DNA of 64,000 bases from Puffinus mauretanicus (taxonomy: Eukaryota; Chordata; Aves; Procellariiformes; Procellariidae): contig JAJKFH010000115.1 in the NCBI GenBank assembly GCA_023333565.1, positions 3,968,001 through 4,032,000 of the forward strand, given 5' to 3'. The number at the start of each line of letters is the position of its first letter. The stretch's first letter is position 1. Shown here one piece after another: positions 1 to 30,600 of this stretch. The notes below the pieces were generated by a model. The model did no database searches. It saw nothing but the letters and a program-made list of their open reading frames with translations, and had not been told where the DNA came from. Made by a program: the position numbers and the translations under genes.

Positions 1-1541
1 GGTAGACACCAGAAAAAGGAAATACAAGGTTGTTATTTTCTTACAAATGAAAAGCTAAAATAAAAGCTCCTTACAAATTTTCTCTCTGAAGTACTAACTA
101 ATGGGTAATGGTGGGTTTTTTCTGCCTATTTTTTGTGTACTTTACATTTTATTATGTGCCTTCACTTCTTTCAATGTCTGAAAATGAAAGACAACAAAAA
201 AGATTTTTTTTAGGTTTTTTTGGGTTATTTTTCACCCTTTTGTATGACTGGAAACAAAGGACTGGAGGAGGAAAAAGAAGCAATGGGTAGAAAATGTTGA
301 AGAATGACAAAATGAAAACTAACTGAAGATTAAAAAAAAATACTCAAAAAGAGCTAGCCTTTCTATTCAGCCCTAATAAAAGCAAACAAGACAAATCAGA
401 AAATGCACAAGCAAAGATCAGAAACTCATATCCCATGTGATGATATCCTTCACCTTGTTCTTCACATGGTGTATGTTTGGCTTTGCAGCTGTTAGATTGG
501 GAGTGATAGCTGGAAAGCGTGGTAGCATCCCTGACAAAAAATTATTTGGGAAGAACATGCCATTCTCAAATGTCTCCTCTGGCTTTTCACACAAAAAAAA
601 GAGAAAAGCAATCAAACCAAGCAAAAAAACAAAACCAAAAAAAAGGCGTAACAAAAACCAGAAGAAAGTGCAAGGAAAGACTGGATTTAATCTGGATTTA
701 ATTTGAAAGTGGATTAAAGCAAAAAAAACAATTATTAGCATATGAATAACATATGAACACACTGTGAGAGTCTTGGTGCAGAGGAAAAAACTTGGTAGGG
801 ATCAAGACTAACAAGTGATTTTGACTCTAATGACACCTCCCTCTGACCATCAGCCTTTCAGCTTATTTTATAAGGAGCCTTTCTCAAGGGAAGAAGACCT
901 GCTGTTTGCCTTCAGCCGTTGCCATTTAACCCCACGTTGTTACCGCACGCGTTTGTAACTGCAGCCACGGGTTCACAGATATTTTCCCTGTTTCCTTCCT
1001 CCTTTCCTTTGGGACTCAGGGTCCAGGTTCCCCCCGTGGGCCCCGTGCGAGCGCTGTGCCGAGGCACGGAGGACATTTACCCCACGGGTGCCTCCGAGCG
1101 CCCTCCCGGACGTGCCCCGCTGCGTGCCCGCAATCCTGGCTCGGAGCCTGGGAACCCCTTGCAGAGGCAGGGAGCAGACCTCGGCGGCCACGGCCATAAA
1201 TAAGCAGGAGGCTTAAAACTGAGGAGAAGTGTCTGCCCAGGGCAGCCGGTCCCATGAGCTGACTAACATTATTGCGGTAAAAGTAGCAGCTTCTGCCCAA
1301 GACTTTCCTCCCCAGCTTTTCTGATTTACCCCGCACCTTCTGCAAATAACCTCGCTTCCCAGAACAAGTACAAATACAATTATTTCTTTCTCTGCGTGAA
1401 CTAAAATTAAAAAAAAAAGAACTCAGATGCAGGGTTTTTTATGGCAGCTAACTTCAAATTCAGTGACAGAATCAGCATGTGAACAAGGATTTTTAGCCAG
1501 GTTTAATGCGAAAGCACTCCTTAGAAATCACAGGTACTTAC
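1..1541 (-). other. UBASH3A intron 2 (partial)
   Basis: Minus-strand reading finds no exon with UBASH3A similarity here. The segment holds A/T-rich runs at 180-230 and 590-670 and a GC-rich patch at about 1000-1250. The GC patch is open in several frames on both strands, but without recognisable protein sequence. I see nothing else to annotate. Confidence 0.6.
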
Positions 1542-1595
1542 CATTTTGCAGCATCTTCTATTGTCTTTTGCCCAGTAGCAGCCAAGGCTTTTTGC
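1542..1595 (-). CDS. UBASH3A: UBASH3A coding exon 2 (UBA domain)
   Basis: This 54-base exon lies between a CTAG acceptor (1597-1596) and a GTAAGT donor (1541-1536). It completes the split Ala codon from exon 1 and encodes QKALAATGQKTIEDAAK plus the first two bases of a Trp codon. The A-L-A-A-T-G-x-K-T motif is the diagnostic UBA segment of UBASH3 proteins. Confidence 0.9.
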
Positions 1596-4500
1596 CTAGA
1601 AAAAAACCAAAATGGATTAATCAGAATAACAGAAACAAAACTCCTAGAAAGTAAAGAATGAACTTGCTGTGGTCACCAAGTCTATTTTCCAGCACAGACA
1701 GGACCTTTAACAACTAGGTTACTCCTGGCAAATATTAACATTCTTGAAGCCCTCCAGATAGATTTTTCCACTGCAAGTCTTTAATTCCTTGAAGATTGGT
1801 AACCTGTCCCCCCGACAGGATGTCGTCCTTTGTGTTCTGCAGGCAGTCCTACTGACTATATGGATTTCCTTAAGGTTGGGTAAACCATCCATCCGCGCAT
1901 TGTAAAAGCAGGGTTTGCTCGGTTCATAGGATAATGTTCTGGTTCAAGATGCCAGGCCCAAGTCCATACATATAAACAAAGTAAAATATACTTATACTGC
2001 GGTTTGAAAATCTGGATTGAGGATCTCCCATAGGCCAGCAGAGAGTCAGATCTAAGCCACCAGTTCAGTCCAAGATGAGGGACAATCTCTCATGTTTCTC
2101 TCTATTAACGCAACTGTCATTCTCTGGGATCGGATTTGATTTGCATTTCCTTTTCTCACTAGAGCTTTCAAAATGCCAACTATGTGCTTCACATGAACAA
2201 GTCTTTGTGACTAAATGCTAGGTGATGGGTGATTCCAGTGTTTAAGTAGCACCTGCACCCATGAACCCCATTTTGAGCCCTGTAACCCACCTACAAACGT
2301 CTCAGAAGAGACGTGAAGAGGAAGTAGAGCCAGCGGACATGGAGGAAAACCTGCTAAATTACTTGGCATCTGCTCATCTCTTTCCTTCTCTGTTGAGGCC
2401 ATCCTTTCTGGCCACTGGGTTCCGATACATTTAGTCTCCTCACATTTCTATCCTCCATCCGTCCCTGTGACACCTGAGCATGGACCAGCAGTGCAATGAG
2501 TGCATTAAGCAGCAGGACTCAGGTTCGTCCTTGGTGCTTCCTCCTAGCCTTTTGTCTTCTTTCTAGCAAAAGCTACACATGGGCTTGTTAAAAACATTTA
2601 AGTGTACTTACATGTATGTGCAACCATGCCTGGCTTTTTAGTGTGGGCTCGACACGGATGAGGGCTAACGTGAGTCTTCCCACTCAAGCTTTACCTTCTA
2701 CCTTTCTTCTCTGTAAAGTAAATCAACTACCATGACCAAATCAATGCAAAACCATGAGCTAGCTGGTCTAAATCTAGCCTGTGTCCTCTGTGACTGAATA
2801 CCACACATTCTCTTTCCACGCCTCTGCTGGATCCCCCTTCTCCATCACATCCAACACGAACAAGCTGTGGTTTTTTCGTTCTCCCCATGCAACCCTTCCT
2901 GCTGTATCCTGTTGAAAGGTCAGTGCCTGCTGCTGCTCGGCCAATGACGCCAGACTTTGTCAACCACTTGTCACACCTCAAAGTGAGTGTTTTACTGCTT
3001 CATGCCATGCTGCTCCTCCCACTCGGAGAGAAGCTCTGTGCAATCGGCTCTGAAGCCAAATGGAGCTTGACTTCAGCTTTTCTTTACCATAGGGCTTGCA
3101 AAATCGTAAATGTAGTAAGACAAGCAAGACCTGAGGCCATGGACTGTCATGCTGCTCAGTACTATCTCCTTGCTCCCTTGTGCTCCTCTCTGCGCCTGTT
3201 CCCACCTTTTGTCTCATCATATACATTGGCTGTAGGATGCTTTCCAGCAGGATTTGTAAAGCCCTTAGCACAGGAGGGCATTAGGCTGTGACTAGACATC
3301 CTATGCTTCCAAGATGAGCAGCGAAGATTGAAAGATAATGCATGGAGTAAATTCTGTATATACCAATTTCTCTCAGATAGAGAGTAGGAATAAACCATTG
3401 AAGATCTGTATTAAAAATAATGTATTTACAGCAGGAATAAACTGGCTCTTCCATAAAGCAGAAGCTGCTGACACAATTCAGTTCTGTGTAAGCACCAGGG
3501 GAGGCCCATTTTGTTGATCTGGTGCTGGGCTTGGCCCTCACATATTTGGTTTTTGTTCTTTTGGGAAATGTTGCTTTGGCATGCTGGTTCTACATTATGA
3601 AAGATTTTGTAATATTTCCACCCAGCCTCATTTTTTTCAGGCCAGGACATCTCAAAAGAACAACTTTTCAGTACTTTCATTTATGGTTCAATCCAGGAAC
3701 TACAGAGATAGCTAAAAGGTTTTATAAAAACACAATCAAAATTTTGAAGGTGTTAAAGTCAATACAAGCAAATAAATGAAAAAATAAAGTGCTTTTGGAC
3801 ATTTTGTCATTTTATGTCGATTTGCATAGTGCTTCTGCCACTGCTTCTTGATTTTGACCTGGGAAGCACAAAGCCATCTCAGTAACAGAAGAAAGCGATT
3901 CTAAGGGGATTTGAAGAACATCACATACAGGACAAAAAATTCAAAAACTAGCCATTATTTTGGGGTGACCAAACTTATAGTATTACTAGAGAAATGATGA
4001 GCCAGGTTTTCAGCTGCACAGCTAAAATTCCACTGTGCATAACTGGAACAAGGGACCCACAATTTCCTTGTGTTGAAAGTTGATCCGCTAAATACAGCTG
4101 TTCCTAAAAAAGCAACACAGCACTTACGAATGGAGTCTTTTCAACAACTTGCTTAATTTTCAGTCAAAAGGGAGAGATATTGGTCTCCTTTCTAAAATAT
4201 TTTTTATGAGGGGTTCTTTGACATTTTAATAAAAAGATATATTTTTTGAACAGTTTGAACCAAAGTGTCCATTATTGCCTTTCAGAAGTTGGGAAATCCT
4301 CCCCAAAACTTCCTTGTCCAACCAGAATGATGTTTGGGGGAGGAGTGACCACCACGTTTCTTTTTTTATTAACTTGGTTGGCTGTCACCAGTTAATCTCT
4401 CATCCATTGGGGTTGCCAAGAATAGTGCCTCATTCTTTACTATTACGTTTTCCAGGTGGGACATCTTGGAACAAGATCCTTATTCAAGACAGGAAGAAAA

Positions 4501-5118
4501 ATTGAGAGACTTATGTGGCATCTTGTTAAGGAAAGCTTACTCTTTTAAAACAGTTTCCAGTGACAAAATCCAGCAGGAGATTTTTGCCAGGCCTGAAAAA
4601 AACTTTTGGTAAGTTTGGATAGAAGTTACATCCACATTTAACTCCCTTATAATGACAGTGATAAGCAGAAAAAATGAAAGAGGACAAAGAGCAGACTATG
4701 GACATCAACTTCTTGACTCATTGTGAAACCTCTCAACCTGAAGACGTGGAAGGGCATGTGTCTTCAGATAGACACAGTATTTATAAAAATGGATACAGAG
4801 CAGGTTGTTTTTGCAATATGAGCAATTCACACTGCTCTACAAGAAATTCAAAGCAAGACAGGCCTGATCCCTGACATCACCCCCAGGAAGCAGCACACTC
4901 TCTTGATGAAAAAAGCAAGCTGCCTGCTGTCAGGATCTTATGAGAAATAATTCTTATATCTTAAATACCTCTTACTGTGCAAAGGCAGCCGAACACATTA
5001 CTCACGCAATATGAGCCGGGAATCCTTTTGCGAGGAGAGACTCGAGGAGTACAGAGGTGCTTTTGCTCCTGTGCTTGTTGGACACCTTTGCGTACAGCTG
5101 TGTCTCAGCCACCGCCAT
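1542..5118 (-). CDS. UBASH3A: UBASH3A (STS-2/TULA), 5' part: coding exons 1 and 2
   Basis: Ubiquitin-associated and SH3 domain protein A is a cytoplasmic adaptor with UBA, 2H-phosphoesterase, SH3 and histidine-phosphatase-like domains. It dampens T-cell receptor signalling. Only the first 56 codons lie in the window: exon 1 at 5118-5006 and exon 2 at 1595-1542, joined in phase. Exon 1 encodes ETQLYAKVSNK after the start, the hallmark of the family N-terminus, then LLESLLAKGFPAH. Exon 2 encodes QKALAATGQKTIEDAAKW, the core of the UBA domain (residues about 20-56). Both donors are good (GTGAGT and GTAAGT). The next exon, which should continue the UBA domain with an L-H-D/S-H type sequence, was not found in 1-1541, so the gene runs off the left edge. 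The head-to-head position with TMPRSS3 matches the mammalian order and supports the call. Confidence 0.92.
1596..5005 (-). other. UBASH3A intron 1
   Basis: This 3.4 kb intron separates the start exon from the second UBA exon. No further exon, RNA gene or clear transposon was recognised on either strand. Confidence 0.7.
5006..5118 (-). CDS. UBASH3A: UBASH3A coding exon 1
   Basis: The start codon is at 5118-5116 on the minus strand and opens MAVAETQLYAKVSNK, close to the mammalian UBASH3A start. It is followed by a Ser/Lys-rich stretch and the first UBA helix (LLESLLAKGFPAHIA). The exon has 37 codons plus two bases and ends at a GTGAGT donor (5005-5000). No upstream in-frame ATG with comparable homology was seen, which fixes the start. 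Confidence 0.93.
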
Positions 5119-7206
5119 CTCCTCCGCTCTTCCCCCGGCCGTGTGCTGAGTGCTGACAGAAACTGGGCGGTGGGAGGAGGGCGCGAGGGAGGGAGGGAGT
5201 AAGAAAGTGAGAGAGAGAGAAAGAGAAAGAGGCAGCTAAAATAAAAAAAACCCTCAAACCTCTTGTGATCTTTTCTGACAAAAGCTGACATCCTGTTTTT
5301 GTAGCGTCTGCATCTCCGAAGTTTTGTTTTAGGGTAGCTAAAAAAGCAAAAGCTATCTGCAGGCTTTTCCCATCTGCCCCAGCACAACAAGACTAGTAGT
5401 CCAAAGGTAAACACCACAGTCAGGGTGGACTTGCTGAAGGGTCTGAGATGGGATCTTTTAGCCTTTCATTTTAAATTGCAGCGTGGGGGAGGTGAGCGGA
5501 GATGTCCTGCAGCATGTAAGAAGTTAGTGTGTAGGCCAAATTCTTTCCTTTTGAGCTTGATTTTCATGTCCTCCCGTCCCTGTCGTACTTGGCTCCTGCT
5601 TTGATCTTCTCAGCCAAAGGCAATGAGCTGGCCAACTGTGCAAGGTCAAACCCAACGTCCCATCTAGACATCTAGCCTGAGGTTGGGCTTGGAGCAGCTC
5701 AGGGTGGCAGCAGGGAGAAACCTGTCCTTTCTGGTGGTGCCAGTCCCACCACAGGAGGCTTTCCAGAGCTGTGCTGGCTGGACCCTAGGGTTTCCAGTGT
5801 GGCCAGAGCAGGTGAAATGGTTGGAGACAATTTTCTCTGGCCTGGGCTGTCCTCATTGAAGGTATCACCGCTCCCTGGGGAGGACAGGACATGTCACCCC
5901 GTGGACTGAAAGGGTCACCTGAGCTGCTGGTCTCCTGAAATGAGCCCTCACTTTCTCCCCCTTGGCTGAAGTTCCCCTTGGGGCACCTGGCCAGTTTGGG
6001 CTGCCTCTCCAACTCTTTGTCTCTGAAGCCCGGTGGGGAGAGCATCAGAGCACTATGAGCAACTCAAGAAGTGCAGCTTTCTTTATACATCCTTGTCTGC
6101 TTGCCTCTTTTTTTTTTTTTTTTTCTTATGTCGCCCTGTGTTTCCCATTTCCAAGGAAGGCTGCTGAAAGATAGGCATAAGAGATGATGAAGAACTCTTG
6201 ATGTCATGGCCTAGATGTGAACAGTTAACAGGATCGTGACATGGCATCCTCTCCTTTGGAAGTGCCAGTTTCCATCGTGCACAGCAAAGGGACTGAACAG
6301 CTTCCCTCATCACAGCCATGTTCCAGGGACATGGGTTTTGTCATGGAAAACCTTCATTTCTTCCCTGGCCTCCCAGGAGCCTTGTTTCATCTACACTGTC
6401 GTGGCTTTTTGCTTCATCTCTCCTCCTCCTTCTTCCCTCCACCCTCCCCTCTGTCTTCAGTCTCTCTTCTTAGTAAAAATAACCAAGCCAAATTTTTACT
6501 ACTCTTGAGCATTTTATGAAGCTGAGCATACATTTTCATTTTCTAAATCCCAGAGTACAAATGAAGTACAAATGAGTAGATACTTCAGAAACATGAGATA
6601 CTGCCTGCAAAGTACTTCTGAAATATTGTGCAATATTTAGCTACAAAAGCCATCCATAACTGAAGCATAGGTCTTTTTCAAAAACCCTCTTTAAGTGTGC
6701 CCTTTGCTGCAAGCACACAGCAAAGGCTAAACCAAGTGAAGGAAGAGCAAGGTGAGCCTATGGGCCTTGTGTGCCGAAGACATGAAGGACCTGGGGCTTC
6801 TGCCTTTTGCCACCCACAGCTATCGGCAGACTCTTCTTCTCAGCTGCACGAGTTTTGATAAAAGATGAGCCAGCGCGAGCCTGCCGTTCGTGGTGCTCCT
6901 TTGCTGAGGGGTTACAGAAAGGTTTGCAAATACTACAATATTACCTGACGCTCTTAGGCTAATTAAAAAGCGTGCTGAATTTTTATCTTCCCCTTTCCGT
7001 AGCCATGCCATCGGGGGCTACCCGATACCCCTCACCAGGTTGAATTACACAGGCTGCTGCCATAATGCCGTATGCAACAGATGACTGAACGGGCAGCCGC
7101 GGGCGGCTCAGTGAAAACCTTTCCAGAGCAGACTGGCTTAGCAACCTCAGAATTTCCTTTTGGTTTCTTTAGATAATGAAGAAAGAAAACAGTTTTGCTT
7201 TTAACT
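5119..7206. promoter_or_regulatory. Divergent intergenic region between UBASH3A and TMPRSS3
   Basis: The two start codons face away from each other, about 2.1 kb apart. Just upstream of the UBASH3A start is a strongly purine-biased tract on the plus strand (5171-5233, GGGAGGGAGGG then GA repeats). This is a likely promoter-proximal element of UBASH3A. A 17-base T run lies at 6108-6124. Non-coding first exons of TMPRSS3 probably lie here, but none can be placed from sequence alone. A pyrimidine tract and AG at 7150-7172 suggest that the TMPRSS3 start-codon exon begins at 7173. Confidence 0.5.
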
Positions 7207-24685
<17,479 letters not shown>

Positions 24686-27600
24686 AGAGTTCGTATCCAA
24701 TGAAAGCACAGATCTCCATTACAAAGAAGTGATGAAGGGGAAAAGAGTACAGCTAAATCTTTGTTTAGCTAAATGCTAACATGTTACAATTTTTCACAGG
24801 GACATCCTTCAGATGTAAATATTAATTAATCAATTTATCCTCTTAGAAAAAATTTTCAACTGCAGCATAGAAACATGGACACTTTTTAATGGACTTTGAA
24901 ACAAACAAAAAGAAAGTAGAACTAGTGTGCCTTTGAACATGGGCACCTGCTAGATCTGTATTGTGGCATAACGGTCCTGATCTGCTCTTACCTGCTATTG
25001 CTCACCATGGACTGGGGTTCCTTTAGTCTCTCCAGAAGTTTCTGTGCTTTCTTCAAACAAAGTTAACTCTTGTAGCTAAGGCTTAGCAAAGGAGTTAGGA
25101 AAGGGATCCATTTTGATCTATGAGATGCAAAATGGCAAGATAAGGAATTTGGCCATCGGCATGCCCTTAAAAGCTTTCTTTCTGGAAATTAGCTTTATAA
25201 CAGCTCACCCATCAGGGGCAATCAATGCAAGGTATGATCAAAGAGGAGGCATTTGTGTTTCTGATCTTCCATTTCCAGTTTTGAAACCTGAATAAACCAC
25301 TTCTGTTTCCCAGATTTTCAGGAGGATACAGACATTTTGCTAAAGGCTCTCTCCTGTGAGTGCAAAGAAAAGTTGTTTATTCCTTTCCACTAAGTGGTGA
25401 AAATTAGTTGATGTCATTTAGCAAGATGTTGAACTTTGTGAGCAGAATTTCTGCTGCCTCCATTTTGAACAGCTCTCCCACTAGGGAGGAAGCAAAAAAT
25501 TTATAGCACTAAGGGGAATACCAGTGACATACACACATTAATGTCTGAGAAATATTATGCCTCAACTATTAAATCTGAATAGACATGAAAGGTTCCCACC
25601 CCAGCAAAAAAGAAAAAAAAGGAAACCAGCAATGAAAAAACTAAAAGGAAACAAAATAAAGCCCTTCAAAGCCTACTTAGCTCCCTGTATGCATGTGTCC
25701 CATGCACGCAGTATCTTCCGCTATTACTAACACATCCCTCCATCCCCCGTAACCATATTTCTTCTGTCGAGATGGTGTGTTTTTCTGAAGAACTTCAGCT
25801 GGCAGAACCAGCTCCAGCAGCCCCGCGGTTCTTTTGGTGACCCTAGTACAGCAGGGGAAAAAAAAGTCATTCCCTGTCAGAGTTCAACAGGTGGAAACAT
25901 GAGCGTTTGAATAGATGCATAACTGGTTTTGCTTCCCAGAGAGAAGAACTGCAGACCTGAGGAGAGTGGCGGCGCGCTGGGCTTCTGAAAACCCACATCG
26001 CGCTCCAGCCCCACAGAAGGACCCTTCTGCACACTCTTCTGGACACCTGCTCTGAGCTTTGTACCTTCACAGACTACTTTTTACCATTTCTTTTAGGTAC
26101 TGGTAACTGTACTTAATGAAAACTGCTGCACATTCAGCCTCTTTTGGATGGAAGAGGCAGTTGGATGCTGGATGACGGACATGCGTATTTACTGTCAGCT
26201 ACAAATTTCACATGTAGAAAAAGTGCTAAGGCTGATAACCCAGGACGCTATCACAATAAAGTTTTGCAGGCACCATGAGTAAAAGACTAGAGCAACTTCA
26301 GATCAGGTTGCTAGCTATTGTTTTAGTACTTATCTTCCAAGAACCAGACTACAAAAAGACTTTTTTCCTGAAAGTATTCATATATAAGGTCCATGCTCTG
26401 TTGCACAGGCAGCAGTAGCTTTCTCTGAAGCCATAAAGCAAGCAGGAAGCAAGCAGTTGGCAATTTTGGCAAGCATTTGGCAAGTATGTTCAACTCTTCT
26501 TAGGAAAAAACTCTGGATTCAAATCTTTTATCATGTGGCTGTGAGCAAAGTCCCTAAAAATTGAATTCTTAGGTGTTTTCTTGCAGTAAATAGCTCTGAA
26601 ATGAGCAACACACGGGTTGTAACTTTACTGAAAAATTCTGAGATTACTGGACAGCCTTAAAAGGAAGAGGAGCTTCTTTACTGCCTTTCAATAGGCTAGA
26701 GAGCCAAAATCATTGCTCGATCTATGATGCACCATGCAGTGCAATAGCTATTGAACACTCCCAAGCTCACATCATGCAGTACAGTTCACCAAGGCACTCA
26801 CGCTCAGTCGCCTTCCCTGTTTTCCCTCCCTTTCTCTGCAGACAGGACAGTACAGATCCCGCACTCTTTGTACCTGTTAGTGACATCCGTGGTGCGGATG
26901 AACTGATACCAGCCGGGCAAGGGACAACATCTCTGAAGTGCTGCTGTGGTTTCCTGTTTTACAAGCCATTTTAATACAACAGCCTCGTGTTGTTAGGTTG
27001 GAAAACACCTGATTGTTTTGCACTTGCCCTTTGTAAAAATCCTGGGATCAAAGTTGTCAATTTTAGAATTGATTGCCAGGGACTAGGTGGGCTGAATAAT
27101 GGATAATATTGCCAGAGCTTTTAATATCAGCCAAAATGCATCTTATCATCTGATCAAGTGCTGCTTATCTGCTTGAAATGTGGTTTTGGATGCAGTCTGT
27201 ATGCTTCTCTATCAGTATCTGCATCACCAATGTCATCCACCACTGCTGCAAGAAAGCGCCGGCGGAACTGGAACTGCATTCTCACTGCAACACAATGGGT
27301 CAAAATCGAGAGAGAACAGCAAACCTGTGTGAACCGTCAACCTCCACGTTGTTCTGTGGATGCAGACTTTGATCTCAGAGGACACTGCATCAATACCTTT
27401 CACCTTGGCTAAAGAAACCGCAGTGCCATGGAAACAGCACTTCCAGAAACGGCATGTTTTTAAAAAGAAGAGGGAAGCATTATTGCAAAGCTGACACAAA
27501 AACTGGAATGAAATGGGAAATTTCAACTTGACAGAACCAGAGTTTTAATGTTCGCTGTTTGTTATCATAACATTTTCACTGCCCCAACATGGCTCGTGTT

Positions 27601-30600
27601 TTAGTATTACCAGCAGTCTGGAGATGAGGGCACTGCTCCCTGAGCTCATGGAATTGTTATTTCATATTTCTGAAAACACCCCGAAAATTCCTTTTGAACT
27701 CCTTCTATTTCCATAAAAAGACTGTACGATAAGTATCCATTGTGGTCTGCCTTTACATGAAAAAGAAATCCAATGTAAAATGTAGAAAGCTGGTGAACTC
27801 TTCCCAACAAGAAGCCACATTGACCCCTGCTCAAAGACAGTCGCTTATGGGTAGACCTAGCCCGGGCTCACTGAGCTGCAAATCTTTCTTCTGATTTCTG
27901 TTATGCCCCTTGCTGTGGTGTCTTAGGTATAGGCAGAATACAAAAGAGTCACTCTGTAAAGCTGGATTTTCCTCCCCCCACTTATGCCATTTACATGCAT
28001 GCCAGAGGTTTAAAAATAAATATAATCACAATATTACCATATTTCTTTGTCTTAACCCAGGTGAAGATACATGCGGGTTTAGGACATTTGCTGTGGGAAG
28101 GGTTTTGTACAGAGATGAGCATTGCATTTTATTCAAAGAGAGGTAGGGTCGATGAGCTCTTCTCTACTGGTAGTCAGTATTACAGCTGGACTGAACTGGC
28201 AGACAGTAAAGTAACTTTTCAAAGAGGTGATACGACAAGTTACCAAGCCTTTCCTTTTCCTTGGATTTTCTTCTCTCTATTCAAGGAAAATAATCAGCTA
28301 CATGGCATGTACAAAGGCCTGCCAAACTAGGTGGGGCTGAAGGCAGCTCTAGTTTAACTAATCCTGGTTAGGAGTTTTGTGGTAAATTCCTTGGAAGTAT
28401 TTAAGATCTTTCTGCTAGAGGAGTGTGTATCTGCTACATTATGAAAGAGGCTGATGAAACAGCTTCTAGCTTGTGAACTCCGATCACTGGTTAAAATGGT
28501 TGCTTTAACATAGGGTTACGTTACAGCCATAGTATCCCTTAGGAACACAACCTGCTTGTATGCACAGCCTGTGGAGCAAACTCGCATCAACATGTAATAG
28601 ACTCTCATAAAACGAATCCAATGTATAACTTCACAAGAAATGTCCAGTATGTGAAGAAAAATTCCTTTACCATTATCTATTCCTGGCATCATGATATTTA
28701 ATTCTGGAGACCGAGACAAAGTTGATAAGCTTGGATGAAACAGATGTGACTTTTATTCAAAATGCAGTTTTCCCAGACACTTTGGAAAACATCACAGGGA
28801 TAAACTCTCCTTTGGCCAATTCGAAATTCATTTTTTCCACTTGAGATGTACAAATAAAAAGGCAATGTCTGCAAAGATATAGAGATAAGCATAAAAACAA
28901 ATGCCTAAGTTTGGTGTCTGAGAAAGCATAAGTGTGTTCTGGGAGGTGACATGTTTTACATGCTAACACATCCTGCGCCAGGAAGCAATCACTGCGCAGA
29001 GGCGGGGATGCAGGGGCGGGGATGCTGCACAGCTCTGCTCGTAGGGGCTCTCTCATTGGCAAGATTCATATAAGTCTCTAAATGCAAATTCGAGAACTGT
29101 GCATTAAAGTTAAAAAAAATAGACCTGGCTCATCCGATTTTTTTACTGTCTTCAACATCCAAAAGAAGCAGGCTGAAATCTTATATTCTAAGTGCTGCAC
29201 TGTAAATCTTGCTGATTTTGGTGACAAACCCAGTTTGATCCCTGAAAGGTACACACTGGCCAGTATCTCTGTGAGTGTAGTACCATTTTAAGATGTGCAG
29301 ATCAAATGTCTTTTCTTCAACAAACAGCCCTGTGAGAAGCAGTGTCACAGTTGTGGGCAGCGGGAGCCTGAGATTACATAAAGCACAGCTAGACGAGAGC
29401 TTACTTCGGCTGTTTAACTTTAGGGAAGGTACAGGGAAATGTTTCTTATCTGAACTGAAAGAGCACACTCGATCATTGCCTTTAATCTCTGGTTATATGT
29501 GTTTTACATGAGCAGAGGCTTCTGAGTTTGGTTTGTTGTTTTTGTCACACATTTTCTTGCTGGTGGAGCTCCTGCCCCAGTGGAGGACAGCAGGTTGTGT
29601 CCCCAGCATCGACGCTGGTTAGACGGGTAGGATTTTGAACAGTTTGCTTCAAGATTTGGTAGGGGAAAGGTAAAAATGCAGCCTTGTGGATGGCACAAAA
29701 TGGCCAGACCAATTTTTCCTGGTTAAAAGAAAACTGACTCCATAACTGATTAATTTTCCTGAAAAGCACTTTTGTAGCTGCCAGTCTGAGCAATACGAAT
29801 GTAAAATGCAACGGGCAAGAGGAAAAAAAATTAATGATCCCCCATCTCCTGATGCTGGAGTGCGTTTACGCAAGGTAAATGCAGGCACACGACTGGCAGC
29901 TGAGCGAGGAGCCTGACCTTGCCTTGGGCACCCACGTTCGACCTCTGCTCTGCGGCCGCCAGCACGCATCTGTGTGTCCCCGTAGCCAGGACTGGGTACA
30001 GCCCCACGGTGAAAACAAGCTTGGCAAAATGCAATCTGAGAAGATGAGGCCAAAGCAACTGCTTTAATCCTTTAGCAGAGAACTAAATAAATGGAAATTA
30101 GCTGCAGCAAGGGGGATGCTACCCTGGCACCCATTTTTCAAGGACTGTCCCCTGCTGAGCCTGGTGCAGGGCAGGCTGGTGGAGCTCCGGTGGCTGGGTG
30201 ACCGCCTGTGGCTTTCCCGAGAAAGGATTTGTTTAGTTCTTGCTGAATTAAATTAAAGTGGCTCCCAATGGCAATAGTAGGAATGAGGCCTTCTTCTCTA
30301 AGGTGTGGTCTTAAAATAAGTATGGTCCCCCTGAAGCTTTCAGGGGAGAGAGGGAGGGCAGTGAGGGAGTGAAAAATGAGAAGGGAAACTGTCTTGAAGC
30401 ACCACAGCATAAAGCACTTAGGGGAAATCATTTGCACTTAAAAATAAAATCACCAGTAAATCGTAATTCCTTCCTACAGATTTCCCACTTTTTGAAGTAC
30501 GTTTTGCATAGAAGGTCAAGCAGAAGGGAGTTTTAGATCCTTTTTATACAACTAGTGTGACTGCTATGTATCATTTATTTGGGCACCTTTACCCTCAGCA

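Noticed and set aside
1000..1250. GC-rich patch as a possible CpG-island promoter
   Set aside because: It lies inside the UBASH3A gene between introns. No start codon exon or TATA element was found beside it.
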